Positions 20,439-33,039 of a DNA stretch of 64,000 nt are shown here, one piece after another; the stretch's first letter is position 1; every line of letters starts with the position of its first letter. The notes beneath the pieces were generated by a model, which had not been told where the DNA came from, did no database searches, and was given only the letters and a program-made list of their open reading frames with translations. The stretch covers positions 45,601,472 through 45,665,471 of the forward strand of contig OX381715.1 of NCBI GenBank assembly GCA_947462335.1. The letters run 5' to 3'. Made by a program: the position numbers and the translations under genes. This DNA is from Harmothoe impar. Lineage: Eukaryota; Annelida; Polychaeta; Phyllodocida; Polynoidae.

Positions 20439-21978
20439 AACACGGTAGCAGCGTATGGATACATGCTGTCCGAGTCCTCGTCCTGCAGTCACACAGTTTA
20501 GTATGTGGACGTCACCGACAGTTAACGGCATCTAGTCCAGCTGATGCAGTCTACACAAGTCTAACCCACATACTATTGACATCAATGATATAGCAGGACC
20601 CCTTAAAGCCTCACAGTTCTCTTGTTTCAACCACTGAGTTTCCCTGTTACAGCCCATATAACCCCAACTCCACAAGATGATCTTTAGATACTTCCCATTT
20701 ATGGTGATTAACCAATAGAGGCCCTGAGTGATGTCAGGTGGGAGGTGTCGGATGCATCACGCAGCTACCCCCCCCTCCCCCACCCCCTACCTCTTCAGGT
20801 GAGAACTCGCTGTAAGAGCTAGCATGTATACAGCCACCTTTGATCATGTTAAACATGTTTCCACCTCATGTAATGTTTGGCATGGTCTGGACGATGACAA
20901 ACTCCCTCTCAACAAATTGAGGACACTATGTTCTCTTATTCACGTTTGTTTTTCATGTGTAAAACCTGTGTCCTGGCTTACCTCACTGGCGTAAATTCCG
21001 TCACGAGGGGCTGTTAAACACACTGAATTAAATATACGTGGGAGGGAAGGAACACTGCGAGCCTTGTCTTTTCTCCTTTAGGCTGATTCAATCCCTGCGA
21101 AAATACAGCTTCCTGTGAGAAGGTCTGTTGATGGGCACACCAAGGGTAGCTATGACAAGCTCCATCCAACTTCCTGGATGGACAGTCCAGACCTTCTCAG
21201 TGCTGTAAGGGTTTGCTGCGCGAAATTAAGTCTTTTAAACTGGAAGACGAAAATGTCAATTTTATCCCATGGGAAATCCGTCTAGATGAGGCAATTCGTC
21301 CAAACTGCACTGATCAAGGAGACAGACCAACGACGTGTAGAATAATGTGAGACGTGGGCATGGCTCCATCCCTTATTATACACACTGAATCTGTGTGTAG
21401 CACAACAACTGCAGTCTGGAGGTTGTTTACAACCCATCCATAGCTCACCTGGGTCCCTGCAGTCCCCTCCAGGCATGGACACAACGCGTCCCAGTGCAGG
21501 CCCCTGTAGGGCTTCTAGGGCTGCAGACGTAGATGGTGGGTGGGGCACTCCAGGTACCCCCGGGACACCACAGAGGCAGGAGCAGTGATCAGAGACGTGA
21601 GACAGGTGGGGACTGAGTCTACCCTGCTCACACAGGTGCTACAGGTAGACACACTACACCTGCCACACACACACACACCAATGTTGGAGCATACCCAAGG
21701 TGTGCAGAGGGACCCCCTCTACCTACTCGTACCTCATGTCCCACACAGTACCAAACACCCATCTACGGGCTCCCCACCCGTCCTCCCTGTGTGAACCTGT
21801 CTACAACCGCCGCACCCCTAGACGTGGGACGTGGTTGAGTGGCCTTATTGTCCCCCTGAGTCATAGTCTACACCCATTATGTGGCGCTGATTAACCTGCT
21901 GCTATTGTAATCACATCTCATGGCTGTCAGTATCAAAATACCCAGACTACCTCAATGCAAAGCGGATCAAACTAGAAT
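20439..21978. other. Non-coding stretch, no gene seen
   Basis: A short C-rich run lies near 20770. Frames at 21282-21894 are short, overlap on both strands and lack splice pairs. No inverted repeats of note. Confidence 0.5.
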
Positions 21979-22111
21979 GTAGTGGTGTCATGTGATACCG
22001 TTATATCAGAACGTACACATGTAGTGGTGTCATGTGATACCGTTATATCAGAACGTACACATGTAGTGGTGTCATGTGATACCGTTATATCAGAACGTAC
22101 ACATTTAGTGG
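21979..22111. repeat. 42-bp tandem repeat, 3.2 copies
   Basis: The unit gtagtggtgtcatgtgatac followed by cgttatatcagaacgtacacat is repeated three times without change, then breaks off within a fourth. The period is a multiple of three, which explains the short open frame across it. Confidence 0.95.
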
Positions 22112-23035
22112 CCTGGGGACTCTGTAAGGTGCCCTTCTCATTACCTGTGTGGCCACTGGTTCTTCATAAAAGTATCAGTGCTCCCGAAATAAAGTATAAA
22201 TCCAGATCAAATAAAGTATAGTTTCTATAAAATCTTAGTAAAACTTTCACTTTTTGGCATTTTTGTCTAACTTAAGGAACAGGGGAGGGGACGGAAACTG
22301 GGGGAATCTTGTGCATGAGCGCGTTATATAATCGCTACCCCTTGAAGGATAAATATTATGTGAATACTTGTTTGCTTGATTTTTTCTTAAAAACAAAGTA
22401 TTTCAAGCCTAAGACCCTATAACCTAGGCCCTTAGGGCAAACTAATCTACCTTTCTTAAAAACAGAGTACACATGTATACCTGATTATGGCTAATTTATT
22501 ACTGCAGTATACATATAAAAACTCGGAAATAAGCCGCACCCCGACACTAGGCTGATCCTATAAGCCGCACTGGCTATCTGACTTGCGTTCTGGCCATGGC
22601 TTCTGGGTGGCTTCTAGAAACGCAGGAATTTAAGGTAAATTAATTATCTCATCTACATGAAGTATAAATGATATATATATAGGTATACAAACTGCTAATA
22701 TAAAGTACATACTTTTTATGTAGCATGAAGTGGCAACACTGTTAGGTTCATAGTACAATTAGTACCCGATAATGGAATATCAGAAATACTTAAACATTTA
22801 TAACTGTGTTCTCTTCTTTCCTTTGATGGAAAAGATGCCTATCTGCAGTTAAGGTATGTATGCTAATATCATTTCTAAGATGTGTGTTGAAGCAAGGATA
22901 AGTGGCCCCACCGCTGCTATACGTACACCCCTAGTTCATCCAGCCAGGAGGTATACATGGCATACACTGACTGTAAAAGACGAATACACACAGCTTTATC
23001 AAAAAGTTCCACATTCATATCTTAGCGGCATTCAG
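22112..23035. other. Non-coding stretch with one repeat fragment
   Basis: Around 22520-22575, aaataagccgcaccccga and cctataagccgcactgg look like a fragment of a dispersed ataagccgcac-type repeat. Otherwise AT-rich without arrays. A strong donor (ttaag|gtatgt) at 22853 has no good partner exon. Confidence 0.4.
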
Positions 23036-23232
23036 GTGGGTTAATGGGCCCGGAGTGTTTTAGGGAATGTCTTATTTGTAGCCAGTGTAGCATGCAGCAA
23101 CAGGGGCACACGGCCTCCATACGGGAGGCAACCAAATCACAGGTCTGCTGCCTCTTTGCCGTCAATGAGGTGACAGATCCCCTGCTGCCCCGGCCCCAGG
23201 CTATCACCACACAATCTCGTCCACATAAATGA
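23036..23232 (+). CDS. Candidate terminal exon, Cys-containing (unassigned gene)
   Basis: After an acceptor-like atcttagcggcattcag, a GC-rich 197-nt stretch reads GPECFRECLICSQCSMQQQ, continues through CCLFAVNEVTDPLLPRPQ and stops at TGA. Composition contrasts with the AT-rich flanks, as for an exon. However, the opposite strand is also open over the same stretch for 93 codons (23022-23303), so strand and frame are uncertain. The clustered cysteines (C-x4-C-x2-C-x2-C) could form a metal-binding loop, but no family is recognised. Confidence 0.22.
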
Positions 23233-23925
23233 ACCTCAATAGCATTGCTGTCCACTGGACCAAGGCATCTTTCTGTGAAGGTATTCCTGAATTTACGACG
23301 CACAGATTCCCTCTTCCTGGTAAAGTAAAGTCCTTATCGTTTGTAATAAAGAGGGCAATGACAGGGTTTCAGATGATAGCAGCAATTATTCACACCTGGC
23401 CTTGTTGGATGTATCTGTGTGTGTCCCTCCTACACCAAGCGGCACCCGACCTGCCTTGTACTGGGAGCACCAATAATTAAATGAATTACAGGGCCTGCTG
23501 TGGGACTGATGAGGGTCGCCTTGAATCATCCCTTTGTAGATTCCAAACCTTATATTTTTCCTGGGTTTTGGATTTAGACATGTAATTCATTCTTTCCCTA
23601 TCTACATGGACTGCTACATAGAGTTGTAAGAGAAATAAACAATGTTTTAAACTATTGATATTCCTCAATATGGTATAACGAACATGCAGACTAACATTGA
23701 CACTTTAACCAGATCACCCGACATACATAATGTCTCACTAGACGCTAGGTACTGTGAATAATTGCCACAGGTGCCTATAAATCAGAAGATATATGCAGAA
23801 GTCTGAACGTATGTTTCACCCAACTCCCACACCCCTTCCATTTGGCAGAGCTCCCCATTCCGTCATTCCAATTCCATGCCCCTTATTCTGACGTCAGCTG
23901 AACCTCACTGTAGAACCGCAGCCCC
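23233..23925. other. Non-coding stretch, no gene seen
   Basis: Short frames only. No repeats noticed before the 51-bp array begins. Confidence 0.5.
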
Positions 23926-24666
23926 TGCCTGCCCCACACCCACACTACACATGTAGAACCCCTTTAACACAGTCCATGCCTGCCCCACACCCACACTACA
24001 CATGTAGAACCCCTTTAACACAGTCCATGCCTGCCCCACACCCACACTACACATGTAGAACCCCTTTAACACAGTCCACGCCTGTCCCACACCCACACTA
24101 CACATGTAGAACCCCTTTAACACAGTCCATGCCTGCCCCACACCCACACTACACATGTAGAACCCCTTTAACACAGTCCATGCCTGCCCCACACCCACAC
24201 TACACATGTAGAACCCCTTTAACACAGTCCATGCCTGCCCCACACCCACACTACACATGTAGAACCCCTTTAACACAGTCCACGCCTGTCCCACACCCAC
24301 ACTACACATGTAGAACCCCTTTAACACAGTCCATGCCTGCCCCACACCCACACTACACATGTAGAACCCCTTTAACACAGTCCATGCCTGCCCCACACCC
24401 AAACTACACATGTAGAACCCCTTTAACACAGTCCATGCCTGCCCCACACCCACACTACACATGTAGAACCCCTTTAACACAGTCCATGCCTGCCCCACAC
24501 CCACACTACACATGTAGAACCCCTTTAACACAGTCCATGCCTGCCCCACACCCACACTTCACATGTAGAACCCCTTTAACACAGTCCATGCCTGCCCCAC
24601 ACCCACACTACACATGTAGAACCCCTTTAACACAGTCCATGCCTGCCCCACACCCACACTACACAT
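23926..24666. repeat. 51-bp minisatellite, about 14.5 copies
   Basis: The unit is tgcctgccccacacccacac, then tacacatgtagaacccct, then ttaacacagtcca. Because 51 is 17 codons, long frames appear on both strands: 260 codons on plus and 216 on minus. The minus frame is broken by a single-base change near 24557 and the plus-frame variants change amino acids, so I treat neither as a gene. A two-site variant unit (cacgcctgtcc) occurs twice, about four units apart, hinting at duplication of multi-unit blocks. Confidence 0.95.
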
Positions 24667-24828
24667 TATATCAGACATCACCCAACATTTTAACAAAAGG
24701 AGTGGGGAACAAGCTGCCAAACTGCGATGCCAGCTGGATGTTTTATCGGATGGCCTAATCAGATGTCGTCTGACATGAGCCACTAAGATCGGATGGCAAG
24801 AATTGGCGTTGATGGAGTCGTCACATAA

Positions 24829-25336
24829 AGGGGTGCCTCCACCAACGACCGTCCATCCGTCCTTCCATAAAATCCGTCCTTTTTGGACAGCAGGTATCTT
24901 GACGGATTTGATGGACGGATGGACAAAACCCATTTCCACCAACGACCGTCCATCCATTCCGTCCAGTTTGGAGTCTAAAATTGGACGGATGGATGGACGG
25001 AATGGACGGACGGATTCCGTCCATCAATCCGTCCGTTCCGTCCATCCCATATGGACGGAAAATTCTGTTTTCCAATGGAAAAGTGGACGGACGAAAATAT
25101 CAAACTTTTTTCATATTTCTGTCCGTCCATTTTTCTACAGGAAAAATGGACGGATGGATGGACGGACTGATGGATGGAATCCGTCCGTTCAATCTGTCCA
25201 TATTTTGACCAGAAACTGGACGGATTTATGGACGTTGGTGGAAGTGGGTTTTGTCAATCCGTCCATCAATTCCGTCCATTTCCCTGTTTTTTTTGGACTT
25301 TTTTATGGATGGCCGGTCGTTGGTGGAGGCACCCCT
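24829..25336. mobile_element. 508-bp TIR element packed with ggacgga words; TAA-flanked
   Basis: The left end is aggggtgcctccaccaacga; the right end is its inverse, tcgttggtggaggcacccct. Direct TAA lies outside both ends (24826-24828 and 25337-25339). A three-base TWA target and inverted ends fit the PIF/Harbinger superfamily (known property; assignment inferred). A second inner inverted pair (acccatttccaccaacga and cgttggtggaagtgggt) lies about 100 bp in. The interior contains dozens of ccgtcca/tggacgg words in both orientations. No coding capacity. Confidence 0.7.
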
Positions 25337-25339
25337 TAA

Positions 25340-25894
25340 GGCGGAGCTACCTGCAACATCACCAGGTGCACATGAACCCGGGGCGGGGTGGGCGGGGGTA
25401 TCACCTGTATATCCCACCGGATTAGCCCCCTAACACCCTGAGCCGTACATAGCCAGGTGAGAAAATAGAGAGGCAAAACTGGAGCTTGATCCTGACCAGG
25501 TCAACCGTGACGGGATCCAAGCCGTGCACATGTACGGTGGGACCCGACCAACTGGGGCGTGTGTGTGGGGGGGGGGGGGTGGTATGAGAAGGGCGAAGGA
25601 CGTGAAGTTTGACATTTGTAATGTAGTATGCAGACTTGGTGTATCCCCATAGCCGTATCCCTATTGCGGTACCCATAGGGCTAACTCACTTACTGATTTA
25701 CTCGTCATTATTCACAGATTGGCCTGTGGTGGTAGCAGTGGCCACGTGTACAGACCCAATACTGTAACAGCATATGTAGATGTGTAGAGCTATGTGCACC
25801 TATTGCATACACGGCTGTAAAGGTATGTGAATCAGGGCAATAGCAGTCTGCTGTCTGGGTGACGGTACAACCACTATATATGTGGATGGGTTAC
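25340..25894. other. Non-coding stretch with a poly-G run
   Basis: GC-rich start, then a G run at about 25567-25580. No supported gene or array. Confidence 0.5.
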
Positions 25895-26038
25895 TCAGAG
25901 GCGTGGTAAGCAGTTTCAAAGTAGGGGAGACTGATGGGTATTTTGACCCTTTTTGGCCCATTTTTACTTGACCTTTTTTGGGGTTGGTCAAAAGTGGCGG
26001 GTGGGCATGCCCCCCCCCCCCGGTTGCCACGCCCCTGC
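25895..26038. mobile_element. 144-bp MITE with cagaggcgtgg ends
   Basis: The left end cagaggcgtggtaagc and the right end ggttgccacgcccctg are inverted repeats with few mismatches. The interior is poly-T and poly-C rich. Related ends occur at about 45262-45392 and, more weakly, at 37744-38096. No coding capacity. Confidence 0.55.
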
Positions 26039-26447
26039 TAAGTGTTGCATCACATAGGGCCAGTATATAGTAGCCTCTACACCCCGCCTGTCACCCTCAG
26101 GTATAAACGTGTGCTAGCACTATGTCCCACAAGTAGCACACAGCTGTGCCTCATGATTCAGCCTCCCGCGATGTGATCCAACCCGGGCATCCAGCCCCAC
26201 ACACACCGCCACCACAGGTAGGCTATTCAGGTCACCGCCGTTAATACAGGTGGCTTTACCTAGATCGGCTACAGGGGAGATGAGGTCGGCTACAGGGGAG
26301 CTACCTATGGCTACCTTTACCCCGACTACAGCAAGTAGAGGTGACATACAGCAATGGTGCCACCATCGCAGGCAGAAGGCAGATACCACCCAGCCCGTAC
26401 AGTCATATATAGCGACGCGTATCACAATACAATGTGTTTGGAGTGTA

Positions 26448-26482
<35 letters not shown>

Positions 26483-27700
26483 ACATATACATATACATAT
26501 ACATATATATATAGGGTGATGTCCTCATCAAAATGTGTTCTCTCTCTAGACAAACCAAGTTTAGGGAAATTATATTCGACCTAGCTGGTTAGAATCAATG
26601 TCTTGTGAGAGCTGGAAAGTAAGTGCAACCTGTCTACCCATCCGCTGGGGGCTGAGGGTCCACTGATTGGCCTGTTGTCACTAGTTTTAGGAATGCGCCT
26701 CGAGTAGAGCAGAACTTTATGACACTGACAGAACCTTTTCAACACACACGTTACATAAATCTAAAATTTATCTCTATACCTGGACTGAGATATTTTATCT
26801 TCACCCCTAGACAATGGTCTATATTTCAGGTAGAACATGTATGCATGAACTCAACAGTTGGACAAAGCCATGCTAGACTTGATCACCGAGGCGTATTAAG
26901 AAGTATGAGACTAATTGATCTAATTACTCCATAGAGGAGGCAGAGTGTGACGGGTAGGTACACCTTAACAGGGTTCACCTGTCCTGCCGTGTGTAGGGGT
27001 GGGCACCCTCCCACCTGCCATTAAACCAACTGAGGCTCTAAAAGAGTCAACTACCTACTGGAGTTTTTGCAGACCTGAGCTCGGTCCTCTGGGGCTGCCT
27101 CTTATCACACCTGACAACATCTTCACAGGGGGCCTCCAGGGGAGGGGGGGGGGGGTAGACAATAAGTGCAGGGCATTACCTCCCCTCTACAACACCTGGC
27201 CTGCCTCCTTGGACAGGGGCCCTCTGAGGACGGCTTGATACCCCCTGATGGAACTGACGTAATTAAGGAATTGGGGTTGCTAGATGCAATCTATACTTCT
27301 TTTCAGTCCTCGGCAGGTACTTACCGATCGGCCCTTGTTGGAATGTCTGTATGATTATGTAGTGGGGGAGTCGCACTATTTAAGTCGTGTATTTAAGATG
27401 GTCCAACTGGCGCCGTTGCTTCAAAGTGATCAAGGTACTGTGAAGCTGCCCTGAATGATCTCATTCCCTGAGTTAGCTTAGGCGTTGTTGAGGCAATGTT
27501 ATGGATCCTTATATCCAGTTATGCCAGTGTAACATGCCCTTTCCCTTCCATCACGAAGAGGGTCCTAGTCATTATGGAAGCTAGATTAGAAGTAGGGACC
27601 CCACAGAGGGATTTGATTGTGGTGTTTTCTAGACTTTACTTTAAATCTCTAGTTGTAACATGGACTACAGAGACCTTTGATACTGCCATGACGGTGTATT
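26039..27700. other. Non-coding stretch with a palindromic microsatellite
   Basis: At about 26444-26515 a run of gtatat units switches to catata units, giving a 70-bp near-perfect palindrome. There is also a G run near 27147. Other frames are short and unsupported. Confidence 0.55.
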
Positions 27701-29300
27701 TGTGTGAGCTGCTACTGAGTACTGCGGTAACTGTTGTGTGAGCTGCTACTGAGTACTGCGGTAGCTGTTGTGTGAGCTGCTACTGAGTACTGCGGTAAGT
27801 GTTGTGTGAGCTGCTACTGAGTACTGCGGTAAGTGTTGTGTGAGCTGCTACTGAGTACTGCGGTAACTGTTGTGTGAGCTGCTACTGAGTACTGCGGTAA
27901 GTGTTGTGTGAGCTGCTACTGAGTACTGCGGTAAGTGTTGTGTGAGCTGCTACTGAGTACTGCGGTAAGTGTTGTGTGAGCTGCTACTGAGTACTGCTGT
28001 AACTGTTGTGTGAGCTGCTACTGAGTACTGCGGTAAGTGTTGTGTGAGCTGCTACTGAGTACTGCGGTAAGTGTTGTGTGAGCTGCTACTGAGTACTGCG
28101 GTAACTGTTGTGTGAGCTGCTACTGAGTACTGCGGTAAGTGTTGTGTGAGCTGCTACTGAGTACTGCGGTAACTGTTGTGTGAGCTGCTACTGAGTACTG
28201 CGGTAAGTGTTGTGTGAGCTGCTACTGAGTACTGCGGTAAGTGTTGTGTGAGCTGCTACTGAGTACTGCGGTAACTGTTGTGTGAGCTGCTACTGAGTAC
28301 TGCGGTAAGTGTTGTGTGAGCTGCTACTGAGTACTGCGGTAGCTGTTGTGTGAGCTGCTACTGAGTACTGCTGTAAGTGTTGTGTGAGCTGCTACTGAGT
28401 ACTGCGGTAAGTGTTGTGTGAGCTGCTACTGAGTACTGCGGTAAGTGTTGTGTGAGCTGCTACTGAGTACTGCGGTAGCTGTTGTGTGAGCTGCTACTGA
28501 GAACTGCGGTAAGTGTTGTGTGAGCTGCTACTGAGTACTGCAGTAAGTGTTGTGTGAGCTGCTACTGAGTACTGCGGTAAGTGTTGTGTGAGCTGCTACT
28601 GAGTACTGCGGTAAGTGTTGTGTGAGCTGCTACTGAGTACTGCGGTAAGTGTTGTGTGAGCTGCTACTGAGTACTGCGGTAGCTGTTGTGTGAGCTGCTA
28701 CTGAGTACTGCGGTAACTGTTGTGTGAGCTGCTACTGAGTACTGCGGTAGCTGTTGTGTAAGCTGCTACTGAGAACTGCGGTAACTGTTGTGTAAGCTGC
28801 TACTGAGTTCTGCAGTAAGTGTTGTGTGAGCTGCTACTGAGTACTGCGGTAAGTGTTGTGTGAGCTGCTACTGAGTACTGCGGTAAGTGTTGTGTGAGCT
28901 GCTACTGAGTACTGCGGTAAGTGTTGTGTAAGCTGCTACTGAGTTCTGCAGTAAGTGTTGTGTGAGCTGCTACTGAGAACTGCTGTGACTGTTGTGTGAG
29001 CTGCTACTGAGTACTGCGGTAAGTGTTGTGTAAGCTGCTACTGAGTACTGCGGTAACTGTTGTGTGAGCTGCTACTGAGTACTGCGGTAAGTGTTGTGTG
29101 AGCTGCTACTGAGAACTGCTGTGACTGTTGTGTAAGCTGCTACTGAGTTCTGCAGTAAGTGTTGTGTGAGCTGCTACTGAGAACTGCGGTAACTGTTGTG
29201 TAAGCTGCTACTGAGTACTGCGGTAAGTGTTGTGTGAGCTGCTACTGAGAACTGCTGTAACTGTTGTGTGAGCTGCTACTGAGTACTGCGGTAACTGTTT
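27701..29300. repeat. 34-bp minisatellite, about 47 copies
   Basis: The unit is tgtgtgagctgctactgagt followed by actgcggtaagtgt. The main variant site is gtaagt/gtaact/gtagct. Units at the right end (after about 28745) mix in variants such as gagaactgctgtgact and gagttctgcagtaag, in a pattern consistent with homogenisation in the middle and divergence at one edge. The period is not a multiple of three and no long frame crosses it. Confidence 0.95.
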
Positions 29301-30561
29301 CCAACCCTTTACAGCCGCTACCTGTATCAGGACCCAGATATTGGTGACGTCACCACCTGCACCACTGTTAACGTGCTCCATGATCCGCGACCTGCATCCT
29401 AATCCACAGCCGACCACGTAACGAGCTAGCATTACGACGTACCTGCTACCTCATCGACGCGATGCATTGTCTACCAAATACCAGTAGGTCAAAACCTGTC
29501 TCTGTAAGAGAGATACCGATCTGTGGAACCTCATTGTAACATATATATGTGTGTGGTTGTGGTGAAGAAGGGATTCTCAATGTGGAAAGATATGTTAATA
29601 GAAGATGTATTTCCGTGTTCTTGTTGATTTCAATAGTTGTGAATAGCCTACACTAACAGTCTCCTGATAAAACATATTTCTCGTATCCACTATTGTGCGA
29701 TTAGAACATCGCAGTGGCGGAAGGCATTTCTACCAATCATGCACACTACATGTGAGTGGGCCCAGAGAACACTAATTTCAACATGTTACAGACGTACTGA
29801 GGCCTACAATTTCCACTCCTTTGAAGTTGCACACCCCTGTCAGAGAGAGATAGGATGGCTGTGCTAAAACCTACATAAGCGGAGTATCCATGCAGTCCAA
29901 TTCTTGTTTATAGCCCTAATCTTGTGTGAGGCTGTGACGCCACGTTTTCCCTACACCAATCAGAGTCAGGTAGATAAGGACCAACACGACTCTACTTTCT
30001 GTCCTACCTCGTAAACCACGTCTGTAGGTGTCACAGGGGATCAGATAGAGCCGGAAACTCATGCACCATGTTTTTACCCTCCTACCTTTATAATAGGAGG
30101 ACCTCGGTGCACTTTCCTAACCAGCCCACACAGAGGGATCTAAATCTAGGGTTAATCCTCAAATGGCCGCATAGTGCTTTAATGTATTATGCCCTTGGTC
30201 GATATGATGCATGAATGCAGGCCCGGGGAGTCCCCTCGCCAGGGCTGCATACATATGTATAAAAGAATTGTGGGGAAAAGGGCCATTCACAACTACGTTT
30301 CTGCTGTTATCCAAGGTGATTTCACGTACAATAGAAACCCACACAAAGACTTGGCTTGGGCCTCCCTTCCTTTTTACAGCTCAATCCCCCCCCCCCCCCC
30401 CCCATAACCCTTACACCGAGTAGCCACGGTTTGTGACTGGAACATTCCTCCAGAGCCTGTCCCATGAGGTGTGGACTCCTGAGTATCTATTGGTCTTTGT
30501 GTTTGCTTTGGGCCAGTGTCTATATGGGCCTCGTGCACTCAATGTCACAGGGTGGCTGAGG
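29301..30561. other. Non-coding stretch with a partial TTAA-type MITE
   Basis: At 30152-30265 (ttaatcctcaaatggccgca, then gatgcatgaatgcagg and cgccagggctgcat) there is a truncated, inverted copy of the 16.4 kb element. A C run lies at about 30387-30403. The rest shows nothing I can support. Confidence 0.5.
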
Positions 30562-32960
30562 TCTCACTCCTACACCATCCAACCCCATCTCTCACTCCTA
30601 CACCACCCAACCCCATCTCTCACTCCTACACCATCCAACCCCATCTCTCACTCCTACACCACCCAACCCCATCTCTCACTCCTACACCATCCAACCCCAT
30701 CTCTCACTCCTACACCATCCAACCCCATCTCTCACTCCTACACCATCCAACCCCATCTCTCACTCCTACACCATCCAACCCCATCTCTCACTCCTACAGC
30801 ACCTCAACCCCATCTCTCACTCCTACAGCACCTCAACCCCATCTCTCACTCCTACAGCACCTCAACCCCATATCTCACTCCTACAGCACCTCAACCCCAT
30901 ATCTCACTCCTACACCATCCAACCCCATCTCTCACTCCTACACCATCCAACCCCATCTCTCACTCCTACACCATCCAACCCATCTCTCACTCCTACACCA
31001 TCCAACCCATCTCTCACTCCTACACCATCCAACCCCATCTCTCACTCCTACACCATCCAACCCCATCTCTCACTCCTACACCATCCAACCCATCTCTCAC
31101 TCCTACACCATCCAACCCATCTCTCACTCCTACACCATCCAACCCCATCTCTCACTCCTACACCATCCAACCCCATCTCTCACTCCTACACCATCCAACC
31201 CCATCTCTCACTCCTACACCATCCAACCCCATCTCTCACTCCTACACCATCCAACCCCATCTCTCACTCCTACACCATCCAACCCCATCTCTCACTCCTA
31301 CACCATCCAACCCCATCTCTCACTCCTACACCATCCAACCCCATCTCTCACTCCTACACCATCCAACCCCATCTCTCACTCCTACACCATCCAACCCCAT
31401 CTCTCACTCCTACACCATCCAACCCCATCTCTCACTCCTACACCATCCAACCCCATCTCTCACTCCTACACCATCCAACCCCATCTCTCACTCCTACACC
31501 ATCCAACCCCATCTCTCACTCCTACACCATCCAACCCCATCTCTCACTCCTATAGCACCCCATCTCTCACTCCTACAGCACCTCAACCCCATCTCTCACT
31601 CCTACAGCACCTCAACCCCATCTCTCACTCCTACAGCACCTCAACCCCATATCTCACTCCTACAGCACCTCAACCCCATCTCTCACTCCTACAGCACCTC
31701 AACCCTATATCTCACTCCTACAGCACCTCAACCCCATCTCTCACTCCTATAGCACCCCATCTCTCACTCCTACAGCACCTCAACCCCATCTCTCACTCCT
31801 ATAGCATCCCATCTCTCACTCCTACAGCACCTCAACCCCATCTCACACTCCTACAGCACCTCAACCCCATATCTCACTCCTACAGCACCTCAACCCCATC
31901 TCTCACTCCTACACCATCCAACCCCATCTCTCACTCCTACACCATCCAACCCCATCTCTCACTCCTACACCATCCAACCCCATCTCTCACTCCTACACCA
32001 TCCAACCCCATCTCTCACTCCTACACCATCCAACCCCATCTCTCACTCCTACACCATCCAACCCCATCTCTCACTCCTACACCATCCAACCCCATATCTC
32101 ACTCCTACAGCACCTCAACCCCATATCTCACTCCTACAGCACCTCAACCCCATCTCACACTCCTATAGCACCTCAACCTCATCTCTCACTCCTACAGCAC
32201 CTCAACCCCATCTCTCACTCCTACAGCACCTCAACCCCATCTCACACTCCTACAGCACCTCAACCCCATCTCACACTCCTACAGCACCTCAACCCCATCT
32301 CTCACTCCTACAGCACCTCAACCCCATCTCTCACTCCTACAGCACCTCAACCCCATCTCACACTCCTACAGCACCTCAACCCCATCTCTCACTCCTACAG
32401 CACCTCAACCCCATCTCACACTCCTACAGCACCTCAACCCCATCTCACACTCCTACAGCACCTCAACCCCATCTCTCACTCCTACAGCACCTCAACCCCA
32501 TCTCACACTCCTACAGCACCTCAACCCCATCTCTCACTCCTACACCATCCAACCCCATCTCTCACTCCTACACCATCCAACCCCATCTCTCACTCCTACA
32601 CCATCCAACCCCATCTCTCACTCCTACACCATCCAACCCCATCTCTCACTCCTACACCATCCAACCCCATCTCTCACTCCTACACCATCCAACCCCATCT
32701 CTCACTCCTACACCATCCAACCCCATATCTCACTCCTACAGCACCTCAACCCCATATCTCACTCCTACAGCACCTCAACCCCATCTCTCACTCCTACAGC
32801 ACCTCAACCCCATCTCACACTCCTACAGCACCTCAACCCCATCTCTCACTCCTACAGCACCTCAACCCCATATCTCACTCCTACAGCACCTCAACCCCAT
32901 ATCTCACTCCTACAGCACCTCAACCCTATATCTCACTCCTACAGCACCTCAACCCCATCT
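30562..32960. repeat. Mixed 28/29-bp minisatellite, about 84 copies
   Basis: There are two unit types. Type A is ctctcactcctacaccatcc plus aaccccat (28 bp). Type B is ctctcactcctacagcacct plus caaccccat (29 bp). They occur in blocks rather than at random: A from the start to about 30795, B to about 30905, A to about 31550, then alternating B and A blocks to the end. Minor variants (tatctcac, tctcacac, a one-base-short A unit) are also clustered. The frames of 439 and 550 codons here are by-products of the lack of stops in the unit. Confidence 0.95.
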
Positions 32961-33039
32961 TTTACACACTGCACTGTCATTTATTTCATGGTGAATACGG
33001 GACAACAAGGTTAAAGCAATGGGAGAGCCGTTCCCTGGG

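Noticed and set aside
22836..22854. Possible 19-nt microexon before gtatgt
   Set aside because: The donor is strong but the only acceptors are aaaag or an AG five bases before the donor, neither convincing.
23905..24957. Frames of 216, 260 and 132 codons with a 17-residue repeat
   Set aside because: Period 51 gives the appearance of protein repeats, but the minus frame has a stop inside the array and the variants are mostly amino-acid changing in the plus frame.
30433..32168. Long plus-strand frames of 439 and 550 codons of Ser/Pro/Thr/His repeats
   Set aside because: They follow exactly the 28/29-bp satellite. Switching between 28- and 29-bp units moves the peptide between frames, and all frames lack stops only because the unit does.
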